Positions 35,724 to 44,690 are shown, counted from the first letter of the stretch. The stretch is DNA of 64,000 nucleotides from an uncultured bacterium (GCA_913055745.1 CAJXJZ010000004.1:1-64000), one strand, 5' to 3'. Translations and numbers: made by a program. The notes: generated from the letters alone by a model not told the origin.

Positions 35724-36710
35724 TTATATATGAAACTCAACTATATCCCTATCTTTTAGAACATAATTTATCTCTACTCTTTGGCCTGGGAACTTGGAAG
35801 ATCCCCACACCCTTGCGAACTTTAGATTCTCTGCAAAATCCTTATGAATGCGTGCTGCTGCATCCCGAATTGTATCACCTTTTTTTAATATAAGGGGGTC
35901 TTCCATTGATGGTTTCTTACCTGGCTCTTTTGTATATACTCTAATAATACCGAGGTATTCAAAGAGTTTCTTTTTTAGAGCACTTAGGTTTTCCATAATA
36001 GATATGCCCAAAAGCGGAAATCTACCCTTAATTATCTCTTCTTTCAGGAAGTTAAAGACTTCTCCATTTTCATCAAGATCCTTTTTAGTGGCAATAACAA
36101 TCGCCCTCTTCTTTACAGGACCAAAAAGCTCATCTCCACTAAGTCCTTCCCCTATCAGTATAATATTTTTACTCTTTAAAAGTTCTAAAAGGTCATCGAA
36201 TAAAAATACGGAATCTCCATTATCAAGGGCAAGCACAATGAGAATAAGGTCTGCTCCTCGTATGATATCAATCTGCCAATAAACAAAATGGTCTTTTGTA
36301 ATAGGTGGTAAATCTACTATCTGTATCTTTATATCTTCATAAGGCATCATGCCAACTTCTGGCACCTGTGTGGTAAATGGATACTCTGCAATGGCAACTT
36401 CTTTACCCGTAAGAGACTTAAGAAGAGAGGATTTTCCTGTGTTTGGTGGACCCAAAAGTACAATCTGTCCTGCACCTTCTTTCTTAACATAGAATCCTCT
36501 CCGACTCTTCCCAGACTTCTTCTCCTCTTCAAGTTCTTTTTTAAGTCGTGATAGTTTGGCTTTTATATCCGCCTGTAATTTGTCGGTGCCCTTGTGCTTA
36601 GGCAAATATGCCCACATCTTTTTGAGGGCAGCAATCTTCTCCTCTATGGTCCTTGCCTTTCTGTACTCTTCTTCTGCTGCAAGATACTGTGGTGTAAGGT
36701 TTGCCGGCAT
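35724..36710 (-). CDS. DRG/Obg-like GTPase with TGS domain
   Basis: 328 residues. A helical N-terminus (KALRKMW-like KIAALKKMWAYLPKHKGTD, then a coiled coil) precedes the GTPase domain. G1 is GPPNTGKSS (about 82-90), then PFTTQVPEVGMM, G3 IVDLPP, and G4 TKKD. The C-terminal TGS domain (LILKKGDTIRDAAARIHKDF, VEINYVLKDRDIVEFHI) closes the protein. This arrangement is that of DRG/Obg-type ribosome-associated GTPases. The G3 motif reads DLPP where most have DxPG, which also occurs in a bacterial subgroup. It starts 1 base after purA. Confidence 0.87.
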   Translation of the reverse strand: MPANLTPQYLAAEEEYRKARTIEEKIAALKKMWAYLPKHKGTDKLQADIKAKLSRLKKELEEEKKSGKSRRGFYVKKEGAGQIVLLGPPNTGKSSLLKSLTGKEVAIAEYPFTTQVPEVGMMPYEDIKIQIVDLPPITKDHFVYWQIDIIRGADLILIVLALDNGDSVFLFDDLLELLKSKNIILIGEGLSGDELFGPVKKRAIVIATKKDLDENGEVFNFLKEEIIKGRFPLLGISIMENLSALKKKLFEYLGIIRVYTKEPGKKPSMEDPLILKKGDTIRDAAARIHKDFAENLKFARVWGSSKFPGQRVEINYVLKDRDIVEFHI

Positions 36711-36711
36711 A

Positions 36712-37971
36712 CTAAATCAATCTATCTTCCTTTCCTTTGGAAATCTTATATATTTTAAGGCCAATATAATCTTCTATCTTATTTAGATACCTTTTCACTC
36801 CATCTGAAAATTCATCCCTTGTTTTTGCCGCTTTTATACCGTAAAAATTCCCAAATGTCTCATAGAGGGGTGTGGCCTTTTCAAGGAAATAGGTGGTAGG
36901 AGAAAGCGTTTCATATATTTTCCCATCCAAGTTATAAGATATTGCCGCTTTTACCTCTTTAAATCCATCAAGAACATCAAGTTTCGTCATAACAGGGTGT
37001 GTAACCCCATTTATCCAGATAGCATACCTTAAAAGCGGTAAATCAAGCCATCCAACTCTTCTCTTTCTTCCAGTAGTAGCACCATACTCATTACCGACAC
37101 GCCTAAGGGTTTCTCCAATATCATCATCAAGTTCAGTGGGAAAGGGTCCCTTGCCAACACGGGTTAGATAAGACTTGAAAACCCCATAAACCCTTCTTAC
37201 ATGAAATGGACCCAAACCTGCCGAAGAAAGCACGCCCCCCGCTATGGTGTGGGATGAGGTCACATAGGGATAGGTGCCATAAAAAATATCCAACAAAGTG
37301 CCCTGCGCACCTTCCATGAGCACAGCCCCACCTTTCTCTATCTCATCCTTTAACATTAAAGAAACATCACCGAGTGCGTCCTCAAAGGTCCACTTGTATT
37401 TTTCAAACCATGCAAATATCTCATCTTTATTCAATTTAGGCTCATTAAAATGCTCAAGTAACATATTATTAAAATCAATTTGCCTATTTAGAGCATTTTC
37501 AAAATGTCTTTTATCAAGAATGTCTCCGGCTCTTACTGCAAAACGGGCATACACATCTCTATAGCAGGGTGCTATTCCCCTTTTAGTACTACCTACACCA
37601 CCCTCCTGTTCAAATAAACCATCTTCCTTTTTGTGAAATGGAAACACTATTGGTGTTCTTAAATCAATAAAATACCGACCTTTTACCTCTATCCCTTCTT
37701 GTTCAAGAAACTCTATCTCACGGGCAAGCACCTCAGGATCCAAAGCAACACCGGGTGCAATAGCCACTTTTGTATTATTGTGAAGAATACCCGTTGGAAG
37801 AAGGTGTAATACGTTTTTTTTGCCCCTAACATACACTGTATGTCCTGCATTGGCACCACCTTGAAACCTCACTATAAGGGAATACTTCCTTGAAAGGTAG
37901 TGCACTATTCGCCCCTTACCTTCATCGCCCCATTGCAATCCAAGTACAACATCTACATAGCCCTTTTTCAT
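36712..37971 (-). CDS. purA: Adenylosuccinate synthetase
   Basis: 419 residues. The N-terminal VVLGLQWGDEGKGRIVHYL is the GTP-binding loop (family GxQWGDEGKG), followed by RFQGGANAGHTV, GTTKRGIAP-like VGSTKRGIAPCY, EGAQGTLLDI and TTGRKRRVGWLD. It makes adenylosuccinate from IMP and aspartate in purine synthesis. Length is near the usual 425-430. It heads a two-gene unit with the TGS GTPase. The ATG lies 9 bases from a TATAAT and there is no Shine-Dalgarno. Confidence 0.97.
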   Translation of the reverse strand: MKKGYVDVVLGLQWGDEGKGRIVHYLSRKYSLIVRFQGGANAGHTVYVRGKKNVLHLLPTGILHNNTKVAIAPGVALDPEVLAREIEFLEQEGIEVKGRYFIDLRTPIVFPFHKKEDGLFEQEGGVGSTKRGIAPCYRDVYARFAVRAGDILDKRHFENALNRQIDFNNMLLEHFNEPKLNKDEIFAWFEKYKWTFEDALGDVSLMLKDEIEKGGAVLMEGAQGTLLDIFYGTYPYVTSSHTIAGGVLSSAGLGPFHVRRVYGVFKSYLTRVGKGPFPTELDDDIGETLRRVGNEYGATTGRKRRVGWLDLPLLRYAIWINGVTHPVMTKLDVLDGFKEVKAAISYNLDGKIYETLSPTTYFLEKATPLYETFGNFYGIKAAKTRDEFSDGVKRYLNKIEDYIGLKIYKISKGKEDRLI

Positions 37972-37980
37972 AACCTGTTT

Positions 37981-38008
37981 ATTATACAGTGGTAAAATCG
38001 CAACGCAA
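37981..38008 (-). promoter_or_regulatory. Promoter of purA, near-leaderless
   Basis: Minus strand TTGCGT (38008-38003), 16 bases, TATAAT (37986-37981), and 9 bases to ATG 37971. No Shine-Dalgarno lies between; a start of transcription 7 bases after the -10 would leave about 2 bases of leader. Confidence 0.6.
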
Positions 38009-38034
38009 AACCCCCTCTCTCATACAAACAATGT

Positions 38035-38063
38035 TTGACCGACTTTTACTAAACTCTTAAAAT
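38035..38063 (+). promoter_or_regulatory. Promoter of the rplY operon
   Basis: TTGACC (38035-38040), 17 bases, TAAAAT (38058-38063), then a leader with GAGAAGGAGGTAAG before ATG 38101. It is divergent from purA. Confidence 0.75.
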
Positions 38064-38100
38064 ATTACAACTTAAAGAATTGAGAAGGAGGTAAGATTTT

Positions 38101-38724
38101 ATGGAATATGTCTTAACAGGTAAAAAAAGAGAAAAAAAGGGGAAGGAATACGCTAAAAAACTGCGTAAAGAAGGTTGGATTCCTGCTGTTATATATGGTA
38201 AGGGTGAGGAAAATCTTCATCTTATGATAAATGCCCACGATTTTGAAACCTTTTTTAGAGCATCTCAGGGTGAAAATGTTATTATTTCCCTTAAAGTGGA
38301 AGGAGCGGATGATAAAAGGGTTATAGTAAAGGAAATTCAACGAGACCCTGTATACGGCAAACTCCAGCATGTTGATTTTCAAATCATCCATAAAGGAGAA
38401 AAGATAGTAGCCAATGTACCTATAGTCCTTATAGGAACACCAAAGGGCGTAAAAGAAGGTGGGGTTCTTGAACATAATATCAAAGAGGTAGAGATAAGGG
38501 CAATACCATCCAAATTACCACCTCATATAGAACTCAATATAGAAAATCTTGGTATTGGTGAGATGATAAAGGTTGGTGATATAAAATTAGAGGGGATTGA
38601 GATACTTGAAGACCCTGAAGAGATCGTATGCGTGGTACTCCACAGAAGAAAGGAAGAAGAAAAGCCCGCTGCTGAAGAAGGAGAAACAGAAGAAGAACAG
38701 GAAGAAGGTGGCACGACCGAATAA
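38101..38724 (+). CDS. rplY: 50S ribosomal protein L25 (Ctc form)
   Basis: 207 residues. The N-terminal L25 domain (LTGKKREKKGKEYAKKLRKE, WIPAVIYGKGEENLHL) is followed by the TL5/Ctc-type C-terminal domain (KIVANVPIVLIGTPKGVKEG, LEHNIKEVEIRAIPSKLPPH). The tail is acidic (EEKPAAEEGETEEEQEEGG). It binds 5S rRNA in the large subunit. The two-domain long form is typical of Thermus and many other non-enteric bacteria. Its end overlaps pth by 17 bases. Confidence 0.95.
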   Translation: MEYVLTGKKREKKGKEYAKKLRKEGWIPAVIYGKGEENLHLMINAHDFETFFRASQGENVIISLKVEGADDKRVIVKEIQRDPVYGKLQHVDFQIIHKGEKIVANVPIVLIGTPKGVKEGGVLEHNIKEVEIRAIPSKLPPHIELNIENLGIGEMIKVGDIKLEGIEILEDPEEIVCVVLHRRKEEEKPAAEEGETEEEQEEGGTTE

Positions 38725-39295
38725 ATACCTTTTAGTGGGATTGGGAAACCCCTATCCCACTTATTTTCATACATACCATAATATCGGCTTTCTCTTTTTA
38801 GACTTTTTTGCCCAAAAGAACAAATTGAGATTTATTCCAGGAAAGGGAAGGTATTTCTTTTCACAAACCAATAATCTATATCTATTAAAACCCGCAACAT
38901 ATATGAACCTATCTGGTGAAGGCGTATTGGATTTTTTGGAGAAAGAGGCATACATTATGCCAGAACATATTATTGTCATTCACGATGATATGGACATGCC
39001 TAAGTATTCTGTTAAATTAAAACTTGGAGGCTCAAGTGGTGGGCACAAAGGTATTGAATCTATAATATACCATCTTGAAACAGAAGAGTTTTGGAGACTT
39101 AAGATAGGCATCTCAAAACCATCTGATATGCCGCCAAAGGACTATGTCTTATCTGTTATACCAGAGGTAGAACAAAAGAGATATTTGCTACTTTTTGAAG
39201 ATATGAGTTATATACTTCAGAATATAGGTGTGAAGGATATGCAAATTATTCAGCAGGAAATAAACACAATAAGGAAAAAATATGTTGTTCTTTAA
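38708..39295 (+). CDS. pth: Peptidyl-tRNA hydrolase
   Basis: 195 residues from GTG 38708. The frame runs open upstream inside rplY, but homology begins at KYLLVGLGNPYPTYFHTYHN, where NPxxxYxxTxHN holds the catalytic His. KPATYMNLSGEGV, VIHDDMDM and GGSSGGHKGI follow. AGGAAGAAGG upstream is a plausible Shine-Dalgarno. The enzyme releases peptides from prematurely dropped peptidyl-tRNA. rplY-pth is a widespread gene pair. The start codon is GTG, overlapping the L25 acidic tail. Confidence 0.93.
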   Translation: MARPNKYLLVGLGNPYPTYFHTYHNIGFLFLDFFAQKNKLRFIPGKGRYFFSQTNNLYLLKPATYMNLSGEGVLDFLEKEAYIMPEHIIVIHDDMDMPKYSVKLKLGGSSGGHKGIESIIYHLETEEFWRLKIGISKPSDMPPKDYVLSVIPEVEQKRYLLLFEDMSYILQNIGVKDMQIIQQEINTIRKKYVVL

Positions 39296-39536
39296 GAGGG
39301 AAACAGAGACAAATACACAATTTATTGGTCCTGTATATGAAAACGAGTATAAAAAACTTATAAAGAAAGACAAAATAAGGGCACTCTCATATCTGAGAAG
39401 AGCAGCACTTCTCCTTTTTCCATTGAAACCCGAACTCTGGGATACATACATAGCACAAAAACGTGAGGTATTCCATAGTAGAAGGTCTAAAAAGAACATA
39501 ATGATGGACTTGAGAAACGAGATGGAGGATCTATAA
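39282..39536 (+). CDS. Small conserved-context protein of unknown function
   Basis: 84 residues. No family is recognised. The N-terminus (MLFFKRETETNTQFIGPVYE) is followed by LSYLRRAALLLFPLKPELWD, an amphipathic region, and a basic and acidic tail. It overlaps pth by 14 bases and abuts the M24 peptidase gene without a gap, so it is embedded in a translation-linked operon and probably real. AAGGAAA upstream gives a weak Shine-Dalgarno. Confidence 0.55.
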   Translation: MLFFKRETETNTQFIGPVYENEYKKLIKKDKIRALSYLRRAALLLFPLKPELWDTYIAQKREVFHSRRSKKNIMMDLRNEMEDL

Positions 39537-40604
39537 ATGTATAAAAAGAGAATAGAGAGCCTTCAAAGGCTAATGGAAGAGAGGAAATTAGATGCTTATT
39601 TTACAATGCATCCTGAGAATATATATTACCTCTCAGGGTATAGGGGAGATTCAGGGTACCTCCTTATAACACTACATGATGCTTATCTTTATACTTACCC
39701 TCTTTTCAGAATGGAAGCAGAAGAACAGACAACAGACGATGTAAAGGTCAAGATAATAAAGGATGTATCTTTTACTGATATGCTCAAAGAGGATGTAAAA
39801 AGTATGTACAATGTTGGAATAGAAAAAAATCATGTTTTACTTTCTTTTTATTCTACTATATCTTGTGCCCTCTCTGATAAGATAAAACCTGTTGAAAGTC
39901 TTGTAGAACAATTAAGGACCCAAAAGGACCAAAGGGAACTTGAGTTTATGAAAAAGGCACAGAGCATTACTGATGAGGTTTTTAAGCATGTATTGGGCCT
40001 AAAACTCACTGATATGACAGAACTTGAACTTGCAGGAGAGATGGAATTTTATATGAAAAAACAGGGGGCAGAAGGCTTCTCTTTTAGCACCATAGTGGCA
40101 ACAGGTGAGCATTCTGCCATTCCACATGCCAGACCTCGTAATGTAAAAATAAAAAATGGCACGAACCTTCTTCTGGATTTTGGTGTTTATTACAACGGTT
40201 ATGCATCTGATATGACAAGAACCATATTTGTCGGAAAGGCAGATGAGGAGTTTAAAAAGGTTTATAACATTGTTTTAAAGGCACAAACAGAAGCAGAAAA
40301 GGGTGTAAAAGAGGGTAAAAAGGCAAAGGAGATTGACGGCATTGCCAGAAAAATCATAGAAGATGAGGGATATGGAGAATACTTTATACATAGTCTTGGT
40401 CATGGGGTTGGAATAGATGTCCACGAATTTCCTGGCGTAAGTCCCAAACAAGAGGCTGAACTTTTGGAGAATATGGTTATAACCATTGAGCCTGGCATAT
40501 ACCTTAAAGGCAAATTCGGGGTCAGGATAGAAGATATGGGTATCGTTAAAAAAGATGGCTTTTTGGTACTTCCTAAAAGCCCAAAGGAACTTATTGAAAT
40601 TTAA
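39537..40604 (+). CDS. M24 metallopeptidase, Xaa-Pro aminopeptidase type
   Basis: 355 residues. The N-terminal creatinase-like domain (RIESLQRLMEERKLDAYFT, ENIYYLSGYRGDSGYLL) precedes the pita-bread domain. Metal ligands are visible: NLLLDFGVYYNGYASDMTRT (two Asp), HSLGHGVGIDVHEFP (His), ENMVITIEPGIYL (Glu) and VRIEDM (Glu). The enzyme removes an N-terminal residue ahead of proline. Order pepP-type, efp, accB is the usual Gram-positive and broad bacterial cluster (yqhT-efp-accB), although accC is replaced here. Confidence 0.93.
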   Translation: MYKKRIESLQRLMEERKLDAYFTMHPENIYYLSGYRGDSGYLLITLHDAYLYTYPLFRMEAEEQTTDDVKVKIIKDVSFTDMLKEDVKSMYNVGIEKNHVLLSFYSTISCALSDKIKPVESLVEQLRTQKDQRELEFMKKAQSITDEVFKHVLGLKLTDMTELELAGEMEFYMKKQGAEGFSFSTIVATGEHSAIPHARPRNVKIKNGTNLLLDFGVYYNGYASDMTRTIFVGKADEEFKKVYNIVLKAQTEAEKGVKEGKKAKEIDGIARKIIEDEGYGEYFIHSLGHGVGIDVHEFPGVSPKQEAELLENMVITIEPGIYLKGKFGVRIEDMGIVKKDGFLVLPKSPKELIEI

Positions 40605-40616
40605 AGGAGGTGTATT

Positions 40617-41168
40617 ATGCCTGATGTAAGAAAAGGGATGGCAATACGTTATAATGGTGAAATATACTTTATTGTAGATTTCTCGCATACACACATGGGA
40701 AGGGGTGGAGCGACCCTCAGGCTAAAACTAAAAAATGCTACAACAGGCCTTACAAAGGATGTGAGTTTTAAGGATGATTCTGAAATAGAAGAGGTACACA
40801 TAGAGAAGAGGCCTGCAACCTTCTCATATATTGAAGGTGAAAACTATCACTTCTTAGACTCAGAAACCTATGAAGATATTCTCTTTAAAAAGAACCAGAT
40901 AGAGGATATCTTAGGTTATATTAAAGAGGGTATGGAGGTAATGATTATCTATGCCGAGGGTATACCAATAAATGTTGAACCTCCAACATTTGTCGTACTT
41001 GAAGTGGTTGAAACAGACCCTGGCATCAAGGGAGATACCGCATCAGGTGGGTCAAAACCAGCAAAATTGGAAACAGGAAAGGTTATTCAGGTTCCTTTGT
41101 TTGTGCAGATAGGAGACAAAATCAAGATTGATACAAGGTCGGACAAGTATATTGAAAGGGTAAAATGA
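40617..41168 (+). CDS. efp: Elongation factor P, arginine-tip type
   Basis: 183 residues with the three beta-domains of [21 protein letters not shown], then [20 protein letters not shown] and [10 protein letters not shown] at the end. EF-P relieves ribosomes stalled at polyproline. The tip of domain I reads [11 protein letters not shown], with Arg 29 where many EF-Ps have the modified Lys. The sequence closely resembles Thermus EF-P (LGRGGA) at this point. A strong Shine-Dalgarno (AAAGGAGGTG) precedes ATG 40617. No EpmA, EpmB or EarP gene is in the window. Confidence 0.97.
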   Translation: MPDVRKGMAIRYNGEIYFIVDFSHTHMGRGGATLRLKLKNATTGLTKDVSFKDDSEIEEVHIEKRPATFSYIEGENYHFLDSETYEDILFKKNQIEDILGYIKEGMEVMIIYAEGIPINVEPPTFVVLEVVETDPGIKGDTASGGSKPAKLETGKVIQVPLFVQIGDKIKIDTRSDKYIERVK

Positions 41169-41169
41169 T

Positions 41170-41640
41170 ATGAATCTTAAAAAGATAAGAGAACTTGTTA
41201 AAATTGGAAAAGACAATGGGGTGGATGAAATAGAATACAGAACCCTGTTTTCCCGCATAAGAATAGTGTTTAAACATGCCCCTCTGACCATTGACAGACA
41301 TAAATATATAGCAACTTCGCCTATATCAGAAGAGAATAGCACACCTGCGGCTAAACCACAGGAAAGTGATACAAAGACATCTGACACACAGAAAAAATAC
41401 CATGAAATACGTTCTCCCATCGTTGGAACATTTTATAGAGCGCCATCACCTGGTGCGCCTCCGTTTGTAAAAAAAGGAGATAGGGTAAAAAAAGGTCAAG
41501 TTCTCTGCATAGTAGAAGCGATGAAGGTTATGAACGAAATAGAGTCGGATACCGATGGCACAATAGTAGATATACTCGTTGAAAATGGGGAACCTGTGGA
41601 ATACAACCAGGTATTGTTCAAAATAGACACATCTTCATAA
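41170..41640 (+). CDS. accB: Biotin carboxyl carrier protein of acetyl-CoA carboxylase
   Basis: 156 residues. The N-terminal helical part ([20 protein letters not shown]) is followed by a Pro/Thr/Ser-rich linker ([16 protein letters not shown]). The C-terminal biotinyl domain carries [13 protein letters not shown], with the target Lys in EAMKV, and [19 protein letters not shown]. It carries the carboxyl group to AccD/AccA. It lies 1 base after efp. The expected next gene accC is absent. A terminator-like hairpin starts 18 bases after the stop. Confidence 0.96.
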   Translation: MNLKKIRELVKIGKDNGVDEIEYRTLFSRIRIVFKHAPLTIDRHKYIATSPISEENSTPAAKPQESDTKTSDTQKKYHEIRSPIVGTFYRAPSPGAPPFVKKGDRVKKGQVLCIVEAMKVMNEIESDTDGTIVDILVENGEPVEYNQVLFKIDTSS

Positions 41641-41643
41641 GTT

Positions 41644-42603
41644 GTGAACATAACCACAGGCAAACTCCTTGAGGGTTTGCCTTTTTATGTCCACCCACTT
41701 TTTCTATCTCTTTTAGAAACAAATTATGAAACCTATCTCGTAGGTGGCATACCAAGGGATATCTTATTAAATAGAAAACCGTTGGATATAGATTTAGCAG
41801 TTAGAGTAAACCTCCATCCTATAGAAAAACTTATAGAATCAATTTACAAAATACATAAAAAGACAGAGACTCCATTCCTTACAGTAAACTATATTTTAGA
41901 GAATAACGGGATAATAAACATCGCCCACCTTAGAAAGGAGAGATATCTTAGTCCTGCACAACTCCCCATCACAGAGGCTACATACAGCATTGAAGAAGAT
42001 GCAAAAAGGCGTGATTTTACTATCAATAGTATCTATATTGACATACATAAAAGAAGGTTTATTGATCCGCTAAATGGCATACAAGACCTTAAAAAAAGGT
42101 TGCTACGCATCACATATAAGGGAAGTTTTAGAGATGACCCCACAAGGATTTTCAGAGGCATAAGATACAAAACAAGGCTGAATCTTACTTATACAGAAGA
42201 TACTTTAAGGGAGATAAAAACAGGAAAAGGATACATAAAACTACTCACAAAACAGAGGATAATCAATGAACTTAAAAAAATAGCCGAAGAGCGCAAAAGG
42301 CTCAAGATGATAGAAGAACTTTCAAGATTCTCCATTCTCAATATGAATATAGAAAACCAAATCACAAGAACACTTAGAAGATTGGACCGTGTACTTCCAT
42401 ACATTAAAACATCCTGGGTCTTTTTATTCTATCCTTTTTTCAAAGATGAAATGCTCAATTTTCCTCTTACTCGCAAGGAAAAACAGGCAATTTATTTAAT
42501 AATGGATAGACCCATGAAAAAATCTGCCATAAAAGGACTTAAAATGCAGTATCCATTTATAGAAGATTATTTGCAGGTGCTAAAAGATGGGCGTAAAATT
42601 TAA
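41644..42603 (+). CDS. CCA tRNA nucleotidyltransferase/poly(A) polymerase head domain protein
   Basis: 319 residues. The class II nucleotidyltransferase head is clear: YLVGGIPRDILLNRKPLDID, where GG and the DxD-type metal site lie, then RRDFTINSIYI and FIDPLNGIQDLKKRLLRI, and FRDDPTRIFRGIRY. The C-terminal region is short and I see no HD domain. It adds CCA ends to tRNA or A-tails to RNA; which one cannot be told. GTG 41644 is the first possible start; a terminator-like hairpin overlaps its first 15 codons, and TTG 41677 is the alternative. Confidence 0.87.
   Translation: MNITTGKLLEGLPFYVHPLFLSLLETNYETYLVGGIPRDILLNRKPLDIDLAVRVNLHPIEKLIESIYKIHKKTETPFLTVNYILENNGIINIAHLRKERYLSPAQLPITEATYSIEEDAKRRDFTINSIYIDIHKRRFIDPLNGIQDLKKRLLRITYKGSFRDDPTRIFRGIRYKTRLNLTYTEDTLREIKTGKGYIKLLTKQRIINELKKIAEERKRLKMIEELSRFSILNMNIENQITRTLRRLDRVLPYIKTSWVFLFYPFFKDEMLNFPLTRKEKQAIYLIMDRPMKKSAIKGLKMQYPFIEDYLQVLKDGRKI
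41658..41687 (+). terminator. Terminator-like hairpin between accB and the CCA/PAP gene
   Basis: AGGCAAAC (41658-41665) pairs with GTTTGCCT (41675-41682), extended by a T-G and a C-G pair, with a 5-base loop, and is followed by TTTTTA (41682-41687). It fits an intrinsic terminator or attenuator placed 18 bases after accB, but lies inside the 5' coding part of the next gene if GTG 41644 is used. Confidence 0.6.
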
Positions 42604-42606
42604 AAG

Positions 42607-43776
42607 ATGAAAAGGGTTAAAGTCAAGGGACCTATATCAAGGTATGCAAGGCATCCGTGGGTATTCTCAGGAAATATCTTTGATGCTGATGGAGATAGGG
42701 GTGATAATGTTGAGGTTTATACACGCAAGGGAGAGTTTCTTGGAAGTGCGCTTTACAACCCCTCATCTTCCATTACCCTCAGGTTCTATTCTCGTAAAAA
42801 AGAGCCACTCGGATACGATGAGATTAAAGATCGCATCTTTATAGCAAGGGAAAAACGATTGAAAATGTTTGGAGAGGAACAAGAGGCCTACAGAATGGTA
42901 TATGGAGAAAGCGATAACCTCCCGGGTCTTGTGATTGATAAATATAAATCTGGTTTTGTTGTACAGTTTTCTTCCTTTGGGATGTACAAGCGGAAAAAAC
43001 TTGTCCAAAATGCATTATTTGACCTATTTAATCCTGAATTTATCTATGAAAAGTCTAACACACATGCAGCAAGAGCAGAAGGTATACCCACCGAACAATC
43101 CCTGCTCTTAGGTGAAATACCAGAGGAACTTGTGGTTAAGATAAATGACCTCTTTTTTAAGGTTGATATTGAAAATGGGCAGAAAACAGGACTATACCTT
43201 GATCAGAAGAAAAACTGGAAAATACTGGAAAAATATGCGAATGAAAAGGATATATTAGAACTTTTCTCCTATCAAGGTGGCTTTACTATGCATCTTTTAA
43301 GGGGAAGGGCAAAGAGGGTGTATGTTGTAGATATAGGAGAATATGCCATAGATATTTTAAAAGAAAACCTAAAACTCAATGGATTTAAAGATAAACGCAT
43401 AGTGCCCTTCCATGAAGATGTCTTCAGATTCCTTGATGAGTTCTCCTCCTCTCAGATAAAGTTTGATTTAATAATCATAGACCCACCATCTTTTGCAAGG
43501 TCTTCAAAAACTAAAGAAAATGGGCTTAGAGCCTATTACAACCTTATAGATATGTCACTTAAATACCTAAGGCCAGGTGGGATGATGGCAATATTTTCTT
43601 GCTCAACCTACATAAAAAGAAACGACCTTTTAAATGTAATACAAACAGTGTTTAACGCAAATTTAAGGGTATTCAGGGTGATAGAAGAGTTTACGCAGGA
43701 TGATGATCACCCCTACCTTATTTCATTTCCTGAAAGTAGGTATTTAAATGGTTTTTTAATGGAGGAATGGCTATGA
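42607..43776 (+). CDS. RlmI/RlmK-like SAM-dependent rRNA methyltransferase
   Basis: 389 residues. The N-terminal PUA domain (VKVKGPISRYARHPWVFSGN) is followed by the family EF1 domain (GLYLDQKKNWKILEKYANEK). SAM-binding elements are ILELFSYQGGFTMHLLRG and LIIIDPPSFARSSKTKENG, the latter the DPPxF catalytic motif. The family methylates cytosine C5 in 23S rRNA. It is translationally coupled to fabD by ATGA. Which rRNA site is modified is unknown. Confidence 0.9.
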   Translation: MKRVKVKGPISRYARHPWVFSGNIFDADGDRGDNVEVYTRKGEFLGSALYNPSSSITLRFYSRKKEPLGYDEIKDRIFIAREKRLKMFGEEQEAYRMVYGESDNLPGLVIDKYKSGFVVQFSSFGMYKRKKLVQNALFDLFNPEFIYEKSNTHAARAEGIPTEQSLLLGEIPEELVVKINDLFFKVDIENGQKTGLYLDQKKNWKILEKYANEKDILELFSYQGGFTMHLLRGRAKRVYVVDIGEYAIDILKENLKLNGFKDKRIVPFHEDVFRFLDEFSSSQIKFDLIIIDPPSFARSSKTKENGLRAYYNLIDMSLKYLRPGGMMAIFSCSTYIKRNDLLNVIQTVFNANLRVFRVIEEFTQDDDHPYLISFPESRYLNGFLMEEWL

Positions 43777-44690
43777 GAAAAATCATGCTTGTATTCCCAG
43801 GCCAAGGCTCTCAATATGTAGGTATGATGAAGGATATTCTAAGTGAGAGTTATGAAGCTCTCGAAATTGTAAAAGAGGCAGAAGAGATTACCGGAAAACC
43901 TTTAAGATACATTATGGAAAATGGACCAAAAGAAAAATTAAATGACACAAGATTCACTCAACTTGCCATTTTTATACACTCTTATGTGGTATTCAAACTG
44001 GTAAGCGAGCAATATCATATAAACTTCCACGCAGTAGCAGGTCATAGCCTTGGAGAACTTACTGCTCTATGTGCTGTGGATGTCTATGACTTTAAAACAG
44101 GTATTTTTATTGTCAACAAGAGGGCTGAACTTATGTCCATGGCCAAAAATGGAGGGATGACAGCAGTTATTGGACTTGAAAAGGAACAAATAAACGAGGT
44201 ACTTAAAGACTACATGGGGGAATTGGTCATTGCAAATTATAACGAACCAAAACAGATAGTTATTTCTGGAAGTTTGTGGGCACTTGAAAAGGCAGAGAAA
44301 AAACTTAAAGAAAAAGGCGCAAGAAAGGTTATAAGACTCAATGTCTCAGGTGCATTCCATTCTAAATTCATGTTTGATGCTCAAAGAGAATTTGCAGAGT
44401 TTTTGAAAAACTTTCATTTCAACGACCCGCATGTCCCTGTTATACCAAATATTGAGGCAAAAGGAGTATATTTTGGTGAGAGACTGAAAGAAGATCTTAT
44501 AAAACAACTAACAGGTCCTGTAAAATGGGTAGATACTATAAATTACGCAGCAAGCACCATGCATATAGATACATTTATAGAAATGGGGCCTAAAAGGGTT
44601 CTATCAGGGCTTATCAAGAGGATAAGAAGGGATGTGAATGTGCTCAATGTGGATACATGGGAAGACATTGAAAGCCTAAAACTTCCATGA
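43773..44690 (+). CDS. fabD: Malonyl-CoA:ACP transacylase
   Basis: 305 residues from ATG 43773, chosen because GGAGG at 43761-43765 is spaced correctly for it and not for ATG 43767. FPGQGSQYVGMM opens the protein. GHSLGELTAL contains the catalytic Ser (GHSxG), and VSGAFHSKFM carries the second catalytic His. It loads malonate on acyl carrier protein for fatty acid synthesis. acpP and fabH are not in the window; fabG is at 50500. Confidence 0.96.
   Translation: MRKIMLVFPGQGSQYVGMMKDILSESYEALEIVKEAEEITGKPLRYIMENGPKEKLNDTRFTQLAIFIHSYVVFKLVSEQYHINFHAVAGHSLGELTALCAVDVYDFKTGIFIVNKRAELMSMAKNGGMTAVIGLEKEQINEVLKDYMGELVIANYNEPKQIVISGSLWALEKAEKKLKEKGARKVIRLNVSGAFHSKFMFDAQREFAEFLKNFHFNDPHVPVIPNIEAKGVYFGERLKEDLIKQLTGPVKWVDTINYAASTMHIDTFIEMGPKRVLSGLIKRIRRDVNVLNVDTWEDIESLKLP

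Noticed and set aside
38597-38707. Extended N-terminus of pth starting inside rplY
   Set aside because: The added 37 residues are a shadow of the L25 acidic tail frame; homology begins at KYLLVGLGNP and GTG 38708 has an upstream purine-rich site.
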